From: Bilabrum cf. latius
Lineage: Eukaryota; Bigyra: Bicosoecida; Bigyra; Bicosoecida
NCBI GenBank assembly: GCA_965178125.1
Contig: OZ237767.1
Coordinates: 124,001 to 188,000, forward strand
Reading direction: 5' to 3'
DNA: 64,000 nucleotides
Each line of letters begins with the position of its first letter. Position 1 is the first letter of the stretch. Of this stretch, positions 56,791 through 64,000 are shown one piece after another. The notes under the pieces are model-generated. The model ran no database searches. It saw only the letters and a program-made list of their open reading frames with translations, and had not been told where the DNA came from. The translations under genes were made by a program, and so were the position numbers.

Positions 56791-59294
56791 ATGGGTGTTT
56801 GTGGGTCGTCCCTCGCAGTGTAGACAAAACCAGCAGATAATGCTATGCAGGATGGCTCACTTGAGTTCCCTGGCAGCGATGGTCCCCGTTATCGAGGCAA
56901 GGATGTAAGCGTGCTGCTCTTTGCTTGGCGTCTCGCCTGCGCAAGCCGCAATAACCGCCCTATCCGCCATATTTCCTACAATATATTTGCTTAAAATCGT
57001 GTTTTCCCTCCACCGCTGGATTTAAACTTCCCAAGGCTCGCAGGAAGTGGCTCAATACAACACAAGCAAAGCAGGCAGCCTTAGCAACATGGCGACCCGA
57101 CCGCCCAATGCAACCGGACAACGCGCGTGTGGAGCTGTACAACGGATGTAGCATGGCAGCAAAGGTGATACTTATATGCATGACATTCTCGAGCCCGCGG
57201 AGGATCGCACAGGAGAGGTACCAGGCAACGTCAATGCGGAGGCAAGGCCAACAAGCACGGCAAAGTCCGCCTGGCATGATAAAACCAATCGTCATGGCAG
57301 GTCCCAGACTGGTCTTGGTCTGGCTCCAGGAGCAATTAGGGATGGATCATCGTACAGCGGTTTCAGCGATTCGTTTACACGACTTTCTCAAGTATCTGGA
57401 TCCCTGATCGATTTCAAGGTGAGCGTAGCTAGCTCTGCACCATTCGTGGCTGGACACATGCCGTCGCATCGCGTGCGCCAGTACCAGATAAAACAGAACA
57501 CTTCTTAGGGCTAGCTGAACTCCCAGGCGTCTACGCGGACGCTGGGGTCCACATCCTCGGGGTCGAGGTCGCAGACGAGGACGGGAGCTAGCACGCCTCG
57601 GAGCGTCCAGTGGCCGCAATCGAGCATGGTACAGCTACCAACAGCCTCCGACCGCACTTTAGGTGAGCACAATACATCCCAAAGGAGCTCTTCTACGTTT
57701 GAATGCTAAGTTTTGCACCTCAAACACGGTGATTTTGCTTGCCAGGGGGCAGGATCGTGTCCGTGGTATTGGCTTCTATCCGTCTATGAGCTAGCATTTC
57801 TGTATGTGACCATACTTTAGCACTACTGGCAGCTGCAACCCATACAACTGTCCATTGGTCCAGCTCTTGCGCGCAGGTGAGCCTGGTAAAGCACATCACG
57901 AACGCATCCATCGAGGCTCCAAGGCTGCGAGAAGGCAGCGCGAGAAGCGAAACCGCAACATGCCGAGGAGTATGAGCGCCAGAGAGCGTACAATTGCCCT
58001 GGCTGCCGGTGGGTCAGTATCCCGCTGCAGAAAATCGCCGGTGCTGCTCAGCGCTCGCGCCAAGCCAACGGTTGCAATCTCGAGTGGAGCCGGGGTGGGA
58101 GCGGCAGGGGGCGGCGCCGGTCGTGCAGTAGGTCGGCAGGAGGAGTCAATGAAGTCGGAGGACGCTGCAGATGCAACGGATGGGTCTCTGGAGGCCCTCA
58201 AGTCTATCGCAAGGGGTCTAGACACGTCGATGAAGAGAACTGACCTGGTGTCGCTGAGAACCATCGGCGAGGGCACATTCGGGCGAGTAAGGATGGTGCG
58301 GGACAAGAGGGATGGCGAACTATATGCGCTGAAATCCATGACGAAGGCGTCCGTGATTAGGATGTCGTACCAGAGTTACGTCTGCTACGAGAAGGCGGTG
58401 CTTGCCGCCATCCGTCACCCGTTCCTGATCCAGCTGCAGGCCGCTTTCCAAGACGAGGAGTGCATGTACCTTGTAATGGAACTGATTCAAGGCGGAGATT
58501 TGGCCACCCGATTGGGGCACGTAGGTGTGCTGAGCCAGTCGTCGGCTCGTTTCTACGCTGCCTGCGTGCTGAGCGGGCTGGCCCATCTCCACGAGAGGAG
58601 GATCGTGTACAGGGACCTAAAGGTGAGCATGCATGCGCTATTTGAGCTAGCACTAAGTCTGCCGTATCTCGATATGCCTGAACCGTTTGCGCCGATGCCT
58701 TTTTCTGCGCAGCCCGAGAACCTTCTGCTAGATACGAGCGGATACATCCGCATTTGCGATTTCGGCTTGGCAAAGCACGTCCCAGCAGGGGAAACGACCA
58801 ACACGTTATGCGGGACACCTGATTTTGTTGCTCCAGAGTGCCTGCTGGGCAGAGGACATAGTGAAGGTGCCGACTACTGGGCGCTGGGCGTTCTCATCTA
58901 TGAGATGCTCTGCGGGAACACCCCGTTTGCATCCAGCGACGGGAATCAAATCAAGACGTTTAAGCGCATCATTCGAGCTGACAGGTCCCTGACCTTCCCG
59001 AAATTCACCCAGGATGTGGCACCCAACGCTGTCGTCTTGATTCGAGACCTGCTGCAGAAGAATCTAGCGGACCGGCTTGGCTGCCGTCGACCAGGTGTGC
59101 TCGAGATCATCCAACACGAGTGGTTTTCAGCAATAGACTTCGATGAGCTGCTGCAAAAGAGACTCAGGGCGCCATGGGTTCCGAAGCTCACATCGAAACA
59201 AGACAGCCGATACTTTACAGAGTGCACGGCAGAGGTAGACATCAGGGATACCCTCGCTGTTGACGCCGACATGGAGTGGTGCAAAGATTTCTGA
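56791..59294 (+). CDS. N-myristoylated AGC protein kinase 2 (PKA/PKG-like)
   Basis: Exons: 56791-56904, about 57152-57418, 57527-57662, 57877-58622 and 58713-59294 (about 614 residues, TGA stop). Phases agree throughout. The acceptor at 57152 is the least certain. It begins MGVCGSSLAV followed by a TAG (56821). The N-terminal region is shorter than in kinase 1. The kinase domain (about residues 295-605) has GEGTFGRV, YALKSMTK, RIVYRDLK, ICDFGLAK, GTPDFVAPECLL, HSEGADYWALGVLIYEML and EIIQHEWFSAIDF, and it ends WCKDF. It is a complete, probably active kinase, a tandem duplicate of its neighbours. The small intron after RDLK is free of stop codons in frame, so an unspliced 30-residue insert is also translatable. 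Confidence 0.85.
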
Positions 59295-59718
59295 TATGCA
59301 CTGGTGACGATTTGGCAGCTGTTTGAGACACTGTGCTTTGGCCACGTATCCAGGATTCCTGCTGTCTATCGATTCGCGTTGCCAGCAGTGTGTACGTACC
59401 CTCTGCTACATACCAAATCGCCAATTTAGCCCTACTAGTGCATGCATTGTCATATTCGATGCAATTAAGATATATTCTTAGATTGAATTCTGCGTTCTGT
59501 TCGTTCAGGCCCTGTCATCGTCACTGTGGCACCCGCTGGGCCGTGGTGACAACGCACTATGTGGCACGAATCGCCGCAGGTAACGTGTGTGTAGTAGCTT
59601 CGCGAGACAAATGGGTGGCATATGCGTGTCGTATCCCGAACAACACGTTGTCGCAGACAATGCACAGTGTACTGCGAAGGTGGCACCAATACAATTACCG
59701 GAGTTCGGCGGCCGAAAC
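59295..59718. other. Intergenic spacer
   Basis: AT-richer at about 59440-59500. No supported gene apart from the promoter and first exon of the following gene. Confidence 0.45.
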
Positions 59719-61189
59719 ATGCAAGCGCCGACGCCAGGTAAGAATGCAAGTACATACCCGTAATTCGCGCTAATCCAGGCTCAGTAAGTCAACAAAGCTT
59801 ACAATGTGATCCTGTTACTTTCGTGCTGCAGATTCAGGTGATGTTCTTGCGCAAAAGGGTGAATCTGGGGGGACTTTCGTGAAATCTGTTCCATTCCCAC
59901 TTTCGCCTCATCGCGTGAGTTTTGGCAGTCTTGAAGATAGCATGGCGCAATTCCTGAAGCAAAACTCCTACTGCACTTGTGACGGCGAATCTGAAGCGCA
60001 GAAACTGCCTGGATCTGCCGACTTCATGCCGTCGGCGCAAGACGTGGGCGTTCCACCACTTGCCGGCGCCAGCGCTGCCGACGTGCCTTCAAGGCGTCGC
60101 TCATCGTGGATCAAGCTGCGGGAGGAGCAAGAGGCGTTTGCTTTCGCGCCCCTTCGCTTGCCTGAATTCGACGATCTACTTGGCCGTGTTGCCACAGATA
60201 TCACTACAGAGGATTTGGTGGCTTCGGTGCGGGCTCGCACATTCAGTCGGCAAGGCTCCCAGAGCTAGCCGGGTTCGGCTAGGTCGAAGCAAACAAGAGG
60301 AAGCCGGCTTCATTGCACAGGAGACTTGCGGACGGCAGTCCCAGCGCAGGATTCGGGGGCTGAGGGAGCAGTCAGCACGGGGCCAGGTTCCATCGGGCGG
60401 CCGCATTCTTGCCAGTGCAGAGCACAGCACCAACACGACTCTCATCCCGGAATTGTCCTTGGAAGCTCTACGAGCGAAAATTTAACCGTGCCTTTAGGCC
60501 TGGGCAAGATAAAATCGCCGGCAGGACTAGATATGAGCAGAGCTGTATTACCACCCGGCGGGGGTGCTCCAGCCTTCAAGCAGACTACCTCGGAGCCGAG
60601 CCTGGAATCGCGGTGGGGAAAACACCGAAGGACATCCGATTCCAATGATGCATGCACCAAATGCCCCGTGCCGTCGCGGTCAGAGACTTCCGGCACACCA
60701 GCAGACCCTGCAGTGGTGGACGCTCGCCTCGCACCGAACGGGAGGCCTAGCGAAGGCGACAACGATCGCCCCGCTCCTCTCCCAGAGAGGCACCCGGACA
60801 ATAGGCGTCCATCGCTAGACGGAATCCTATCGAGATCATTCGAAGCTACGAGTGCAAGGGACAAGGACAAGGGGGTCGATGGCAGCGCTTCCTATTTTTA
60901 GGCACCTTCCATGAAAAGCGCGGACGGAACACAATCCTCATTGTGCAGCCTCTCCCTGGCCACAGCGCAGCTGGATTCCAAGTATGCCAGCGATAACGTC
61001 TAGCAGTAGCAGACTAGTGCGCCCGGGTAGGCGTACCAGTCCGGCGGCAGGAGCACCAGCGGGGCCTCCGTGCTGACGCCAGCGAGCGGAAGTCTGGAAA
61101 GCATGGCCAGGGAGGTAGCCCGGCTGAGGGATCTTTACGGGGACAGCAGAGAAATTGACACGCCAGGGCATGAGATCAGAGGTGTTTAA
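59719..61189 (+). CDS. Disordered protein with RRxS/T sites inside the kinase cluster
   Basis: Exon 1 is 59719-59737 (MQAPTP plus one base) and exon 2 is 59832-61189 (458 residues, TAA stop). TAG codons at 60266, 60899, 61001, 61007 and 61028. The codon run TAG CAG TAG CAG at 61001-61012 would read as four glutamines. No known domain is visible. A short helical motif RLPEFDDLLGRV lies near residue 125. At least three sites match the AGC-kinase consensus R-R-x-S/T: SRRRSSW (about residue 93), HRRTSDS (about 271) and NRRPSLDG (about 330). Lying between two myristoylated AGC kinases, it could be their substrate or scaffold; that is inference. The first exon could be longer if an upstream exon exists. 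Confidence 0.6.
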
Positions 61190-61541
61190 CGTCCAAGTAG
61201 CCAGACTTCGCAGTGCTGCAGCAGCTGCTAGTCAAATGCGTGCGTGGTGAGATAAAAAATATTACCACAGTGCAGTATGCCGCAAAAGGTGACGAACAAC
61301 TGCTTAGAACTGTATATAACAGACACCATCCGGGTTCTCCGGACTGATCATGTTTCGAAGTTTGCGCAAGTGCACTGCATTTTGGCACCACGTGCACGCA
61401 CGCATCACACTGCCGGCGTCTTCGCCGTCATGCACGTCCGTCAGAGCACTTCAAAATTAAACGTATTGGCCGCACTTGATCTTCCACGAGTGCCACATAC
61501 GCGTTCATATCAAGACACGGACTGAAGGGACAGCGACGTTG
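61190..61541. other. Intergenic spacer
   Basis: The promoter region of the third kinase gene. Nothing specific was recognised. Confidence 0.45.
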
Positions 61542-63957
61542 ATGGGGGCTTGTGGATCGAAAAATGTGCAGCAGCCCGACTTCGATGATCCCTCGGCATG
61601 CCAACCAGTGAGGTACGGGTACGCGGTGGAGATGCCCCCTGCTAAGTCCGCTGTGACTATCAAGTCCGACTATATTGCCTTTCTGACGTCACATGCCCTC
61701 CGCCTATCAAGCAGGGAGACCAGGCACAAGCAGATGAGAATGGTAGTGGCGTCGTGACCCGCGTAGGTACTGGGCTGCCCACAGACCATGTGCCGCGCCG
61801 TCCCATACTGAAACAAGAATGTTGCCAAGACCAATCCAACAATAAGGATGAAGAGGTGGAAAGGTCCGCTGAAGTGCCCACAATCACCCGGTCTCGCACG
61901 CTGTGGGGCAATATGCGAAGGCTCTCTCTGCATGAGCTTCAATTGCCAGAGGACGACCTAATGGCATCAGATGCTACGAATACACATACGCAGACTTCAA
62001 TGGCTACTCCTTTTTCATATACTGGGAAATTTGACACAAAGCTAAGCGTTTCAGGCGCGCAGAGGGGGTTCACGTACTCGGATGCTGCAGGCGCCCTGGA
62101 CCTCATGGACAGTTAGCCTGGCACAGACACAGCTCCCTAGGATAAACCCAGTGAGACAATTTACCATCGCATCTTGAGCGCTCCCGTGAAATTTGTTTGC
62201 GGGCCTTGCAAGGTCAGGGTTAGGGTGAGCATTCCTCGATTCGTTCAAACTCGTGCTATGTTGTTCCCATCCCCTTGCCATGAAAGCCTATCATATTGTG
62301 CAGTACCTCCCCCCGTTGATGACAACCTCAATGACGACGAAGAAGAGCACGAACAAAGTGGCCACGATTCAAGTGACGCTATAGATGTAGTCAGTTCTAG
62401 TAGCGATAGCAGCAGCGTCGGGCTTCAATCAGAAGAACTACAAGAATTGAATGTGAGCGATGGATCGGCTTCTGATCAGCAGGACGGCTCAATTCCAACA
62501 ATCCACGAATCCTGGAGTGATCTAGACCGGCCTGCTTAGGTGGAGCACGGCCACCTTTCCAGGGATACCCAAGGCAATGACGCGCACGAAATGTGCGCAA
62601 CAGCGACATTGTCGGCTGATACTGGAGGCGGCTTGGCAATGCCGGCTCATATGTCTGTAGATAGGGGGCCTCGACTGGAACCAGTTCAAGAGAGCACCTT
62701 TGTTCCGGTTTCGCGGAGGCCGCCGACGTGGGCGCCCGCAACCACAAGGGTGCGCTCTCGTCCCCTGCCCCCACCACCTTCCGTCCTGCCGAGCTTCTCA
62801 CTGCTGGAGCTCAAGTCGATCACCCGACAGCTTGACATGACCATGCAGCTGGCTGATCTGGTACCCGTGAGGACCATCGGGGTGGGCACGTTCGGGCGGG
62901 TGAGGATGGTGCGGGACAGGAGGACGGGCAAGCTGTACGCTCTCAAGACGCTGCGGAAAGCCACGGTCGTTCGCTTGCGGCAGCAGCGCAACGTCTGCTA
63001 CGAGAAGGCGGTGCTTGCCGCCATCCGTCACCCGTTCCTAATCCAACTGCAGGCCGCTTTCCAAGACGAGGAGTGCATGTACCTGGTGCTGGAGCTGGTG
63101 CAAGGCATCTAGATGTCCAGAGTGATCGGGACAGATGAGTTTCATTCCGAATCCCAGGCTCGATTTCTCGGTGCCCAGATGCTCTGCGGGCTTGCGCACC
63201 TGCACCTCCGCCGGGTCCTATACCGCGGGCTCGAGGTAAGAGAGCAAGACTGAATCCTGTCTGCAATCGTGTGGAAAATGCCTATTATTACGCATCACTC
63301 CCTGCTCCCCCTGCCCATGCCTCCTGCCTCCTCTCCTGCTCGCAGCCAGCAAACGCAGTCATCGGACCCGATGGATATCTGAACATGCGAAACTTCATGC
63401 AGTCGAAGCCGCTTCCGGCAGGGGCAAAGACCTGGACCTTCTGTGGCAATCCGGATCGAATGCCGCCGGAGTGTTTGCTTGGCCTCGGGCACAACGAAGG
63501 CGCCGATTACTGGGCGCTCGGCGTGCTCATCTATGAGATGATCTCCGGAAAGAACCCGTTCGCATCGGACGACAGCGATCCCATGAAAGTCTCCCACAAC
63601 ATCATTTTCGAGGATGTGCTCGCTTCAAGAGGTCCGCTTCCCGCCCCACTTGCGGTATCCTCACCTGCTGCGCTGGACCTGGTGCGCGGACTGCTGCGAA
63701 AGTCCCAGTCAGACCGTCTCGGCTGCCACAGTGAGGGAGCAGTCGAGATCCTGTAGCACGAGTGGTTCTCGGCGATCGACTTCGGCAAGCTGCTCCGCAA
63801 GGAGATAGAGGCGCCCTGGGTGCCTAAGCTAGAGTCCGAGGACGATGGCGCACAAGTTTTCGAAGAGCAAGTCGTATACTCGGATGAAGAGGAGGGGGAC
63901 GAGGTAGAGTAGGAGATGTGTACTGGTGAATCCATGGAGTGGTGCAGACACTTTTGA
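61542..63957 (+). CDS. N-myristoylated AGC-family pseudokinase 3
   Basis: Exons: 61542-61607, 61715-63235 and 63346-63957 (732 residues, TGA stop). It starts MGACGSKN, again fit for myristoylation. The disordered region has TAG at 62114, 62138 and 62537. From about residue 406 the N-lobe is intact (GVGTFGRV, YALKTLRKA), but TAG 63110 falls in the hinge (LVQGI-TAG-MS). The catalytic loop reads VLYRGLE instead of YRDLK, the next exon begins PANAVIG instead of PDNLLVD, and DFG is replaced by NFM (MRNFMQSK). APE reads PPE. TAG 63754 is followed by HEWFSAIDFG, exactly where kinase 2 has Gln, and TAG 63910 lies in the acidic tail. The loss of both catalytic Asp residues with a retained fold suggests a pseudokinase kept for a regulatory role. 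Early gene decay is the alternative. Confidence 0.8.
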
Positions 63958-64000
63958 GATTGCCTGCCTGAGTGCACTGCAGTTGCACATCGTTGACGTG

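Noticed and set aside
62213-62303. An intron in kinase 3 between GTCAGGG and TTGTGCAG
   Set aside because: The phase would break the acidic Asp/Glu/Ser frame that continues downstream, and reading through keeps one open frame, so I left it unspliced.

Overview
Organism. The window is nuclear DNA of a unicellular eukaryote. It is GC-rich, with spliced genes (GT-AG introns of roughly 65 to 220 nt), a spliceosomal helicase, AGC kinases, a Golgi nucleotide-sugar transporter and a jouberin (AHI1) orthologue, which points to a ciliated or flagellated cell. The decisive trait is the genetic code. More than 80 TAG codons lie in frame inside about sixteen genes, recognisable homology runs straight across them, and no confident gene ends in TAG. 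All stops are TGA or TAA. UAG is therefore a sense codon here, most probably glutamine. A conventional translation cuts almost every gene in this window into pieces. All gene models below read TAG as sense.

Layout. Positions 1-6.1 kb hold a 61-bp satellite, a second tandem repeat of about 160 bp, and scattered minus-strand coding remnants. From 6.1 to 23.0 kb come a membrane-anchored Ser/Pro-rich surface protein, TMEM260 (O-mannosyltransferase family), glucosamine-6-phosphate deaminase and PRP28/DDX23 on the plus strand. A minus-strand BIN4-like candidate then shares a divergent promoter with an armadillo/HEAT-like protein. From 23.3 to 30.1 kb two paralogous multi-pass membrane proteins lie tail to tail. 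From 31.0 to 39.2 kb an SLC35A transporter (minus) and a 2152-residue NYN-domain ribonuclease-like protein (plus) diverge. From 39.2 to 46.4 kb is a repeat-rich segment: hairpins, an inverted repeat pair around a gene with an almost perfect 42-bp coding repeat, and a duplicated 3' fragment of the NYN gene. From 46.4 to 53.8 kb, on the minus strand, are a PINK1-like pseudokinase and AHI1. From 53.9 to 64.0 kb, on the plus strand, are three N-myristoylated AGC kinases in tandem, the third apparently catalytically dead. A disordered protein with AGC-type phosphorylation sites sits between the second and third.

How the genes may work together. TMEM260, the nucleotide-sugar transporter, glucosamine-6-phosphate deaminase and the two Ser/Thr-rich surface proteins share a glycosylation theme. 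The kinase cluster plus the RRxS protein looks like a lineage-specific signalling module made by tandem duplication: all three kinases keep an intron directly after the catalytic-loop RDLK. These links are inference. The code change, the gene structures and the duplications are read directly from the sequence.
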